41,967 nt of DNA. Source: Chthonomonas calidirosea. Its GTDB lineage: Bacteria; Armatimonadota; Chthonomonadetes; Chthonomonadales; CAJBBX01. The position numbers and the translations under genes are program-made. Shown here piece by piece: positions 33,633 through 40,897 of the stretch. The notes beneath the pieces were generated by a model, which was given only the letters and a program-made list of their open reading frames with translations, was not told the DNA's origin and did no database searches. Where the stretch lies: the NCBI GenBank assembly GCA_020722705.1, contig DYKI01000002.1, positions 1 to 41,967 on the forward strand, read 5' to 3'. Every line of letters starts with the position of its first letter. Position 1 is the first letter of the stretch.

Positions 33633-35150
33633 CTATTTGCGGTATGAAACGACCTTCGCGGTCAGCTTGCCGATGACGCGGAAAACCTGCATCATATCGG
33701 TAGGATCACCCTGAGAGAACTTCACGTGCGTTGCGTCCACGAAATCCGTCGCCAGGGTCGCGTCGTACGCCGTCCATGAACCGACCCAGCACTCGACCCA
33801 CGCATGGTAATAGAACCGTCCATCGGCGTAGACGATGCCTCCGACAGCCTTCGTCGGCACGCCCGCCGCCCGAGCAACGGCCGTGAACAGCGTGGCATAG
33901 TCTCGGCAGACTCCACGACGCCGCGCCAGGATATCGCAAGCCGACCTGGGTGTGCCGATGCCGTAGTCCGGGGTCATGTGTTCGTGTATCCAAGCTCGGA
34001 TTCTTGCCGCGGTTCTGGCGGCATCCCGCTTTGGATCCCGAAGGCGCCGTGCCAGGTCCCGGATTTCGGCTCGATCCATATCGAGATACGGTCCGGACCG
34101 AATGTAACGTAACAGGGATTCGGACACAACGGGCAGCTTTGCAGCGGTTGTTGGTGGGCGTGATGCCGTGATCGTGTAGCGGTAAGTCGTGCCGGATGCT
34201 GGGCCGCCGGCTGCAGCCCGTCGGACCGCTGTCTGTCGGCCATCGGTAAGCGGCTTAACGTCGTCTGGCAGTCCACCGAGATCCACAACAAGGTGCCGCG
34301 TTGTTCGGGGCGATGGAATCGGACGGTCGGGCACGATGGCCGTCAGAGCGGCGAAATCCTCCTGCTGCGGCCTCTCGGATTTGCCTGCGGGTGCAGCAGC
34401 GCCGACCTCCGAATGAGCAGGAACAGGTGCATTGGGATCGAGAGCCTCCGCCTCCGGCATACGAAACACCGCCATCTGGAGAGGAAGCGTGGCCCATAGG
34501 AGTTCACCATCTGCTGTCTGCAGCCCAACAGCTTTGCCCAGAGGCGTCGTGGTGACAATCCGGAACGCGTTGTAACGTGACCCGGCAAGCTCGGCCTGAA
34601 CGCGAGCTTCCACGAACACCGTGGTCTTGTCCAATGCGACGGTCAGGGGATTCAGGCTGTAGACGGTCGAACGCGTTCCGACGCGAGGAGTTTCCGAAAG
34701 ACCCGGCAGGCCTGTATCGGCCGCGATCACGGCCCCGGCGGGTATGGGTATGACTTTGGTTGATGACGAGCCCCCGGCCTCAATAACGCACCTGATTTCC
34801 CTGGGCTTGTATGCGGCTCGGATGCGCGTCGAGCTCCCGCCGGATACGATGGTGTATTCCTGCCTCAACGGGCGGAGCGCTCCATCCATGACGGTCACCA
34901 CGTCCGTCTGCTGGCGCAGGGTCGTGCCCATCATGGTCAGCGTGACCTGGCTGCGCGTCGTCATGCGCCTGCGCTCCAGGCCATCTTCGGTAACGGTATC
35001 CGATGTCGCCGATAGGGAGCCGATCTTGCTCCCGTTCATGAACATGCCGTACCAGGTGGTGGTCGCAGCAAGCGCAGCCGACTGCAAGAACATGAACGCC
35101 ACCGCCGGCAGCAACTTCAGTGTCGCCGGCAAACGCGAGGGATGGAACAC
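33633..35150 (-). CDS. secreted transglutaminase-like protein
   Basis: This protein of about 505 residues has a signal peptide (hydrophobic LLPAVAFMFLQSAALAA). An N-terminal beta-rich domain opens TWYGMFMNGSKIGSLSAT, a pattern seen before transglutaminase cores in other bacteria. A Pro/Ala/Glu linker follows, then a C-terminal papain-like transglutaminase core with the triad Cys in RRGVCRDYATLF, His in YYHAWVECW and Asp in AYDATLATD. Such proteins act in the periplasm as peptidases or crosslinkers; the activity here is not predictable. GTG 35150 is preferred because TGAGGAG precedes it at 7-8 nt; GTG 35165 would add five residues. It lies between the PIN-TRAM and mqnC genes. Confidence 0.82.
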   Translation of the reverse strand: MFHPSRLPATLKLLPAVAFMFLQSAALAATTTWYGMFMNGSKIGSLSATSDTVTEDGLERRRMTTRSQVTLTMMGTTLRQQTDVVTVMDGALRPLRQEYTIVSGGSSTRIRAAYKPREIRCVIEAGGSSSTKVIPIPAGAVIAADTGLPGLSETPRVGTRSTVYSLNPLTVALDKTTVFVEARVQAELAGSRYNAFRIVTTTPLGKAVGLQTADGELLWATLPLQMAVFRMPEAEALDPNAPVPAHSEVGAAAPAGKSERPQQEDFAALTAIVPDRPIPSPRTTRHLVVDLGGLPDDVKPLTDGRQTAVRRAAAGGPASGTTYRYTITASRPPTTAAKLPVVSESLLRYIRSGPYLDMDRAEIRDLARRLRDPKRDAARTAARIRAWIHEHMTPDYGIGTPRSACDILARRRGVCRDYATLFTAVARAAGVPTKAVGGIVYADGRFYYHAWVECWVGSWTAYDATLATDFVDATHVKFSQGDPTDMMQVFRVIGKLTAKVVSYRK

Positions 35151-35232
35151 GCGGAGTCTCCTCACGAGACGTGGTGCACACCCGACTGGTGCTCGGGCGG
35201 CCGAATGGCGAGGATTATACCCCGCTCCGGCA

Positions 35233-36303
35233 TCACCCGACAGGCTCGTAGCGGGTGTTCCTGCGCCTTGGCTCGTAGCCTGCAGTGCGGATCAGCCGCT
35301 CTATCTCGCGCGCGCCGATCCGATAGGTGCATCCCGCCGCAGAGACGACGTTCTCCTCCATCATGGTTGAGCCGAAATCGTCAGCGCCATACCCAAGCGC
35401 GATTTGCCCAACGCGAGGCCCTTGCGTCACCCAGGACACCTGGAAGTGGGGCACATTGTCGAGCGCCAATCGGCTGATCGCCAGAGTCCGCAGGTACTCG
35501 TAGGCTCCCGTTCGGGTTCCCCCCAACTCTGTCCCGTCGGGCTGGAACGGCCAGAGGATGAAGGCCGTGAAGCCGCCTGTTTCGTCCTGCAAATCCCTTA
35601 TGCGCATGAGGTGCTCCACCCGGTCCGCCCACGTGTCGGCCGATCCATACATCATCGTGGCTGTGGTGGGGATTCCTAGCCTGTGAGCCTGACGCATGCA
35701 ATCCAGCCACTCGTCCGCGCCATTCTTGAGCGGCGCGATCTCCTTGCGTACTCGCTCCGTCAGGATTTCGGCACCGCCGCCCGGTATGCTGTCAAGGCCG
35801 GCCGCTTTGAGTCGCGATAAGGTGTCAGATACGCTGAGCCGCGACCGCCGAGCGATGTAGATCACCTCCGCAGGCGAAAGAGCATGCAGAATCAGCCCTG
35901 ACGGCCCGAACTCGGCCTTGAGGTCACGGAAAAGCGACTCATACCAGGCCAGATCGAGAGCCGGGTTCAGGCCGCCTTGCAGCAGCAGCTCAACCCCGCC
36001 CTCGTCTACCATCTCACGAACCTTGGACCTCAGCTCGTCGCGAGTGAGCACATAACCTTCGGCGTTTCCGGGCTCGCGGTAGAACGCGCAGAATCGGCAT
36101 CGCACCCAGCAAACGTTCGTATAGTTGACGTTGCGGCCCACAACATATGTCACGACCTTGTCGGGGTTGTGACGACGGCGAGCCCGATCGGCACAGGCGC
36201 CGAGCGCGGTCAAGTCATGGCAAGCGGTCAGAGCAAGAGCGTCACTGGCCGAGAGCCGCTCGCCTGTCCAGGCGTGTGCAGGCATGGCGCAGGGCGACGT
36301 CAC
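35233..36303 (-). CDS. mqnC: cyclic dehypoxanthine futalosine synthase MqnC (radical SAM)
   Basis: This 356-residue radical SAM enzyme cyclises dehypoxanthine futalosine in menaquinone synthesis. The cluster motif is Cys65-x3-Cys69-x2-Cys72 within NVNYTNVCWVRCRFCAF. Other MqnC blocks are LLLQGGLNPALDLAWYE, GGGAEILTERV, ATMMYGSADTW, LQDETGGFTAFILWPFQP and DFGSTMMEENVVSAAG. Start GTG 36303 overlaps the mqnE stop (GTGA); an ATG at 36285 is also possible. The overlap with mqnE indicates coupled expression of two sequential pathway enzymes. Confidence 0.94.
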   Translation of the reverse strand: MTSPCAMPAHAWTGERLSASDALALTACHDLTALGACADRARRRHNPDKVVTYVVGRNVNYTNVCWVRCRFCAFYREPGNAEGYVLTRDELRSKVREMVDEGGVELLLQGGLNPALDLAWYESLFRDLKAEFGPSGLILHALSPAEVIYIARRSRLSVSDTLSRLKAAGLDSIPGGGAEILTERVRKEIAPLKNGADEWLDCMRQAHRLGIPTTATMMYGSADTWADRVEHLMRIRDLQDETGGFTAFILWPFQPDGTELGGTRTGAYEYLRTLAISRLALDNVPHFQVSWVTQGPRVGQIALGYGADDFGSTMMEENVVSAAGCTYRIGAREIERLIRTAGYEPRRRNTRYEPVG

Positions 36304-37394
36304 CGCACCACCTCGCGGTACACCCCATCTCGTTCCACCGGCTCAAGCCCCGCCTCACGTATCAGGGTCACCATGGCCTCAGCGCTGAGTGCCTGACGCA
36401 CGTCGCCGTAGCGACCTTCAGCGAACGTGATGCGGTACTCCTCAACCGTTCCGTCCATGTCGTCGGCGCCATATCGGAGGGCGATCTGCGATACCTCGGG
36501 CGTGTTCATGATCCAGAATGTCTTGATATGCGGGATGTTGTCGAGCATGAGCCGCGCAACGGCAACTGCCCGAAGGTCATCAAGCGCACTGGGTCCCGGC
36601 AAGTGGTCCAGGGCAGTGCCTTCCGGATGAAACGAGAGCGGTGTGAACGCTGCCAGATGCCCCGTCTCATCCTGCAGATATCGCAGACGCAGCAGATGCT
36701 CGACGCGTTCCTCAATGGTCTCGACGTGGCCATAGAGCATTGTCGCGTACTGCGTCAGACCCGCTCGGGCGACCGCCCGCGATACTTCGACCCACTGGCG
36801 GGGAGTGAGCTTGCAAGGGTGAAGGAGCTGATGCACCCGATCGCTCAGGACTTCAGCGCCGCCACCAGGAACAGCACAAAGCCCGGCCTGTTTGAGATCG
36901 AGCAGGACCTCAGCCAACGGCTTGCCGGCTGCGATGGCGATCTGGTCCAGTTCAACGGCCGTGAACGCTTTGATCTGCACATCCGGCCTCACGGTCCGTA
37001 CGGCCGCCAACAGGTCCAGGTAGTACGAGTACGGCAGCCGCGGATCTATGCCGCCGACGATATGCACCTCGGTGATCGGAGCATCCGAGTACCTCAGAAG
37101 TGCCCCGCGCACCTGCTCGGGTGTCATGGAGTATGGTTGCGGCCCGCCACGCCCCGGATTGGCAGCAAACGAACAGAAACGGCAATGCTTGTTGCAGACG
37201 TTGGTGTAGTTGATATGCTGGTTACGGACGTAATAGGCGCGTGTTCCGTGCAGGCGCTGTCGTACGAGGTCGGCGAGCGCACCGACGCCAGTCAGGTCAT
37301 CCGTCTCGTAGAGCAGTCGGCCATCGGCGGCGTTGAGCCTTGTACCCTCTCCGATCTTGTCGGCGATTGCGTGCAAGGCGGGATCCGCAAGCAC
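36300..37394 (-). CDS. mqnE: aminodeoxyfutalosine synthase MqnE (radical SAM)
   Basis: This 364-residue radical SAM enzyme adds the adenosyl radical to 3-[(1-carboxyvinyl)oxy]benzoate, giving aminodeoxyfutalosine. The cluster motif is Cys67-x3-Cys71-x2-Cys74 in NYTNVCNKHCRFC. Blocks EVHIVGGIDPRLPYSYY, GGGAEVLSDRV and ATMLYGHVETIEERVEHL are typical. GTG 37394 is chosen because GGAGAGG stands nine nt upstream and the resulting N-terminus (MLADPALHAIADKI) matches the family; earlier in-frame starts run into gyrB. It is 61 nt downstream of gyrB and overlaps mqnC by 4 nt. Confidence 0.93.
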   Translation of the reverse strand: MLADPALHAIADKIGEGTRLNAADGRLLYETDDLTGVGALADLVRQRLHGTRAYYVRNQHINYTNVCNKHCRFCSFAANPGRGGPQPYSMTPEQVRGALLRYSDAPITEVHIVGGIDPRLPYSYYLDLLAAVRTVRPDVQIKAFTAVELDQIAIAAGKPLAEVLLDLKQAGLCAVPGGGAEVLSDRVHQLLHPCKLTPRQWVEVSRAVARAGLTQYATMLYGHVETIEERVEHLLRLRYLQDETGHLAAFTPLSFHPEGTALDHLPGPSALDDLRAVAVARLMLDNIPHIKTFWIMNTPEVSQIALRYGADDMDGTVEEYRITFAEGRYGDVRQALSAEAMVTLIREAGLEPVERDGVYREVVR

Positions 37395-37455
37395 ACACCG
37401 GCACCTCTCCAGATCATCGTCCAATGCGCCGCACTCACGCCCCGACCTCCGGGCA

Positions 37456-39552
37456 TCATCCGTGCCAGTCAACGTCGGAGACCTCGCGGGCATGGCGTAC
37501 GATGAAATCACGTCGAGGCTCAACCTTCTGCGACATGAGGATATCGAACATCTCCTGCGCTGCCAAGCCATCGGAAATGTCCACCTGGGCGAGCTTGCGA
37601 TTCGCAGGATCCATGGTCGTGTCGAACAGGTCCACCGCATCCATCTCGCCAAGCCCCTTGAACCTGGTGATCATCACGTCGCGCTTGCCGCGGAGCCCCT
37701 TGAGAATCTCGTCGCGCTCCGCCTCGCTCTGGGCGTACTTGTGCACGTCCTTTCCGACGCGAACACGGAAGAGCGGCGGCTGGGCCACGTAGACGTATCC
37801 ATCCTCGATGAGAGGCCGCATGTACAGCCAGAAGAAGGTGAGCAGGAGCGTCCGGATATGGTCACCGTCAACGTCGGCATCGGTCATGAGGATGATCTTG
37901 TGATAGCGCAGCCGCCCGATGTCGTAGCCATTCTTCTTCCCGGAGGTCCCGTTGCCGTTGCCGTTGCCTGCGGCGGCGCCGTTGCCTTCGCCGTTCTCAT
38001 CATTGCCATTGTCGGAGTCCTCGCCGACGGCGATGCCCGTTCCCAACGCCGTGATCAGCGAGCGTATCTCGTTGTTGTCGAGGACTTTGTCGAGACGCGC
38101 CTTGCCGACGTTGATGATCTTGCCGCGAAGGGGCAGCACTGCCTGAGTTCGCCGATCGCGCCCTTGTTTGGCGGAACCGCCTGCCGAGTCACCCTCGACG
38201 AGGAACAGCTCGCACTTGGAAGGGTCCCGCTCACTGCAGTCGGCCAGCTTGCCGGGCAGCGAGTTGCTTTCGAGGGCGCTCTGCCGCCTGACCAGATCGG
38301 CGTGCTTCCGTGCCGCTTCACGTGCGCGCTGCGCGGTCACGCCTTTCTCGACGATCCGCCGCCCAACCGCAGGATGCTCCTCAAGGTAGCTGGCCAACTT
38401 GTCGCCCACGATAGAGTTGACGATCCCATCCACTTCCGTGTTGGCGAGCTTCACCTTCGTCTGCGATTCGAACTGAGGGTTCGGCAGCTTGACCGAGATG
38501 ATGGCCGCAAGCCCCTCGCGCACGTCATCGCCCGTAAGGTTCGACTCTTTCTCCTTGATCAGCCCTTGTTTGCGCGCGTATGCGTTGATGACTCTCGTGA
38601 GGGCCGTCCGGAATCCGGAAAGGTGCGTGCCGCCGTCCGGCGTGTTGATCATGTTGGCGAAGCACAGCACCGCCTCCTGATAGCCGAGGTTGTACTGAAT
38701 GGCCACCTCGACAACGACTGCGTCTCGCTCACCCGAGAAGTAGATCGAAGGATGGACGGGATCCTTGTTCTCGTTCAGATACTCGACGAACTCCTGCAAG
38801 CCGCGTCGGTAGTGGAACTCCTCATCGGGTGTGCCATCGCGCTCATTGCGGAAGACAAGCGTGACGTACGGGTTCAGATAGGCCAGCTCACGCATCCGGC
38901 GCGTGATGCGTTCGGGATCATACTGAAGGTCGCCGAAGATGCCCGGATCAGCCTTCCAACGCACGAGGCTTCCCATGTGTGAATCATCGTCACCGATTTC
39001 GCGAAGGGGTTCGGTCGTATCGCCCCGCGAGAACCCGATTCGATGGTGCTTGCCGTCGCGCCAGACGTCTACGGTGAGCCACTCGGCGCAAGCGTTGACG
39101 CACGACACTCCGACGCCATGGAGGCCTCCCGAGACTTTGTATGAGCCGCTGTCGAACTTGCCGCCTGCATGGAGGCGCGTGAGGGCCAACTCGACGCCCG
39201 GCAGGCCGGTCTGCTGGTTGATGTCCACAGGGAAACCTCGACCGTTATCGAGAACCGACAGGCTTCCGTCCGCATGCAGCGTGACCACGATGCGATCACA
39301 GTGGCCGGCGAGAGCCTCGTCAATGGCGTTGTCGCTCACCTCGACGAACAGGTGGTGGAGCCCCTTGATATCGGTGCCGCCGATGTACATTGCCGGCCTG
39401 CGCCTGACAGCCTCCAAACCCTCCAGGACCTGTATCTGCTGCGCGTCATACACAGTCTCGATGCGCTCAGCCTCAGGAGGAAGCTCGGAATGTATACTGT
39501 CGTCTGTATCTATTTCGGCACGGACATCCGCCGCGGTATCTTCACTCGCCAC
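37456..39552 (-). CDS. gyrB: DNA gyrase subunit B with a low-complexity insert
   Basis: This 698-residue type IIA topoisomerase ATPase subunit supercoils DNA with GyrA. The GHKL ATPase motifs VEVSDNAIDEALAGH, LDNGRGFPVD and GGLHGVGVSCVNA are present, then the transducer. The TOPRIM domain has LFLVEGDSAGGSAKQGRDRRTQA and MTDADVDGDHI, and the C-terminus has RFKGLGEMDAVDLFDTTMDP. Between GTGIAVGE and YDIGRLRYHK, where most GyrB proteins have a short turn, there are about 32 Asn/Gly/Glu-rich residues. GTG 39552 is chosen for its GAGGGGGT Shine-Dalgarno; earlier starts translate non-conserved intergenic and repeat-like sequence. ParE is a less likely alternative. Confidence 0.93.
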   Translation of the reverse strand: MASEDTAADVRAEIDTDDSIHSELPPEAERIETVYDAQQIQVLEGLEAVRRRPAMYIGGTDIKGLHHLFVEVSDNAIDEALAGHCDRIVVTLHADGSLSVLDNGRGFPVDINQQTGLPGVELALTRLHAGGKFDSGSYKVSGGLHGVGVSCVNACAEWLTVDVWRDGKHHRIGFSRGDTTEPLREIGDDDSHMGSLVRWKADPGIFGDLQYDPERITRRMRELAYLNPYVTLVFRNERDGTPDEEFHYRRGLQEFVEYLNENKDPVHPSIYFSGERDAVVVEVAIQYNLGYQEAVLCFANMINTPDGGTHLSGFRTALTRVINAYARKQGLIKEKESNLTGDDVREGLAAIISVKLPNPQFESQTKVKLANTEVDGIVNSIVGDKLASYLEEHPAVGRRIVEKGVTAQRAREAARKHADLVRRQSALESNSLPGKLADCSERDPSKCELFLVEGDSAGGSAKQGRDRRTQAVLPLRGKIINVGKARLDKVLDNNEIRSLITALGTGIAVGEDSDNGNDENGEGNGAAAGNGNGNGTSGKKNGYDIGRLRYHKIILMTDADVDGDHIRTLLLTFFWLYMRPLIEDGYVYVAQPPLFRVRVGKDVHKYAQSEAERDEILKGLRGKRDVMITRFKGLGEMDAVDLFDTTMDPANRKLAQVDISDGLAAQEMFDILMSQKVEPRRDFIVRHAREVSDVDWHG
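37930..38025 (-). repeat. hexanucleotide-type low-complexity tract inside gyrB
   Basis: On the + strand the tract reads as runs of GTTGCC/GCCGTT with GCGGCGGCG, giving imperfect 6-nt periodicity. On the coding strand it encodes alternating Gly-Asn with Ala, Glu and Asp (residues about 510-541 of GyrB). Slippage at this microsatellite-like tract would change length in multiples of two codons and so stay in frame. Confidence 0.6.
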
Positions 39553-39592
39553 GTTCAAAACACCCCCTCGGTCAATCCCGACATCGCCCCAT

Positions 39593-39621
39593 ATGATACC
39601 CGATAGACAGACACATTTCGA
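39593..39621 (-). promoter_or_regulatory. candidate sigma70 promoter of the gyrB operon
   Basis: On the - strand the -35-like TCGAAA (complement of 39616-39621, 4 of 6 consensus) and the -10-like TATCAT (complement of 39593-39598, 5 of 6) are exactly 17 bp apart. Start of transcription would be near 39586, giving a leader of about 34 nt to GTG 39552. Position and spacing are good; activity is inferred. Confidence 0.45.
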
Positions 39622-39680
39622 CACCTTCAAACCGTCGCTGCGGGGATTGGCCGCGTCGTCCCGACCCGATCTCAGGCGGC

Positions 39681-39705
39681 GGGTGCGAGGCGTCGCCGAG
39701 CCGCG
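39681..39705 (+). repeat. degenerate G-rich dispersed repeat upstream of gyrB
   Basis: GGGTGCGAGGCGTCGCCGAG followed by CCGCG aligns with the hypD-tail element (GGGAGGGCGAGGCTC then CGCCGAGCCG) with a two-base gap and a few mismatches. It sits in the 171-nt gap between gyrB and the kinase gene. The match is partial, so this copy is tentative. Confidence 0.35.
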
Positions 39706-39723
39706 TCTCACACCGCCGGCCAA

Positions 39724-40812
39724 TCATCGCAGCAAGGAGTCCTCGGGCTGATCGCTCCGGGCCCCGGGCGCTACCGACACGACAAGAGGCACTCCCCCCA
39801 CGCTTCGGATCGCCTCGGCTGCGGCGTCCGATCTGCCCGGCGCGTAAACATACATGCAGCCGCCGCCGCCGGAACCGTTGATCTTGCCCCCTTGCGCACC
39901 TGCCGCCAGCGCCGCGCCGAGCATGCGCTCCACCTTCGGGGTTGACAGATCGAGGCCGTCACGCAGTTGCTCATGATGGGCCAACAGGAGCGGCCCAAGT
40001 CGGCTCAGATCGCCCTTCCGGAGGTCCGCAATCGCAGCACGGGTCAGGTCCCGGTTCACCAGATTGGCGCGCAGGCGTCGGGCGGGTCCCTGCGGTATCG
40101 CCGAAAGGTGCGGCTCGGCTTCTTCAAGGCTCGCATGCGCCAGATCGAAGCCCGGCAGCCTCTCGCGCATCAGCCTGATACCCTCGCCGACCTCCGATCG
40201 AACACGCGCCAGTGTCTCGATTGTGGCCTTCGGCTCCAGTGAATCGCCGAGGACGATACCGTCCAGGTCGGCCTCGATCCTCTCGGCTCCGTAAGGGGGC
40301 ACGGTGGAGATGATCAGCAGTCCGCCCATCGCCGCGCAGAAGTGGTCCATCATACCGCCAGGCTCGCCAAACTCGACGACCTCGGCCATGTGGCCCAGGC
40401 GCGCCAGTTCCTCGGCCTCGATCGGCGCAGGATCATTGCTGATGGACAGCAGGAACCGGATCCACATGACGACCATCGCGCTGGAACTGCTCACACCCGC
40501 CCTGATGGGAATGGACCCCGAAATGCGCACCCGATAGCCTCTCGGCCAACTGCATCCCCTGCGTTGCAGCACTGCCACGCATGACCTGAGATAATCGCGA
40601 CGAGTCTGGTACTCCTGAGGAGCATTGGGGTCAATGACGGCGCTCTCGCCGATGTCGGGCAACTCGATGTGCAGCAACCCATCGGCTGCCGGCTCAGCCT
40701 CTGCGGATATCCGCAGAGAGATCGCGGCGGCCACCACCGGCAGACCGAGGTAATCCTGATGCTCACCGAAAAGACAGACGCGTCCCGGCGCGCTAGCCCC
40801 CACTCCGCTCAT
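39724..40812 (-). CDS. galactokinase-like GHMP kinase
   Basis: This 362-residue sugar kinase of the GHMP fold phosphorylates a small-molecule hydroxyl with ATP. Motif 1 APGRVCLFGEHQDYLG is close to the galactokinase signature. Motif 2 PIRAGVSSSSAMVV binds phosphate and motif 3 GGKINGSGGGGCMYVY is the C-terminal glycine loop. The segment GEPGGMMDHFCAAMGG holds the catalytic Asp as MDH instead of the MDQ usual in galactokinase, so the substrate may be another sugar, such as a uronic acid, arabinose or heptose phosphate. ATG 40812 has GGAGAG four nt upstream; earlier in-frame starts add non-conserved residues. It is divergent from a Gfo/Idh/MocA gene across 85 nt. Confidence 0.85.
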   Translation of the reverse strand: MSGVGASAPGRVCLFGEHQDYLGLPVVAAAISLRISAEAEPAADGLLHIELPDIGESAVIDPNAPQEYQTRRDYLRSCVAVLQRRGCSWPRGYRVRISGSIPIRAGVSSSSAMVVMWIRFLLSISNDPAPIEAEELARLGHMAEVVEFGEPGGMMDHFCAAMGGLLIISTVPPYGAERIEADLDGIVLGDSLEPKATIETLARVRSEVGEGIRLMRERLPGFDLAHASLEEAEPHLSAIPQGPARRLRANLVNRDLTRAAIADLRKGDLSRLGPLLLAHHEQLRDGLDLSTPKVERMLGAALAAGAQGGKINGSGGGGCMYVYAPGRSDAAAEAIRSVGGVPLVVSVAPGARSDQPEDSLLR

Positions 40813-40897
40813 TTCGCTCTCCGGCGCGCCGGCGACATCCGCTGCTCGGTCGTCGCGCCGCCTGGGTGCCATAATGGGGTTTCGATGGGTTCCGACA

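Noticed and set aside
37395-37652. N-terminal extension of mqnE into gyrB
   Set aside because: The extra residues have no similarity to MqnE and overlap the conserved gyrB end; GTG 37394 has a proper Shine-Dalgarno.
37333-38982. 549-codon open frame on the + strand across gyrB and the mqnE 5' end
   Set aside because: It is antisense to two conserved genes; the codon pattern of the GC-rich genome opens the opposite frame.
39553-39723. 57-residue N-terminal extension of GyrB
   Set aside because: It is not conserved and covers a promoter-like element and repeat-like DNA; GTG 39552 has a good ribosome-binding site.
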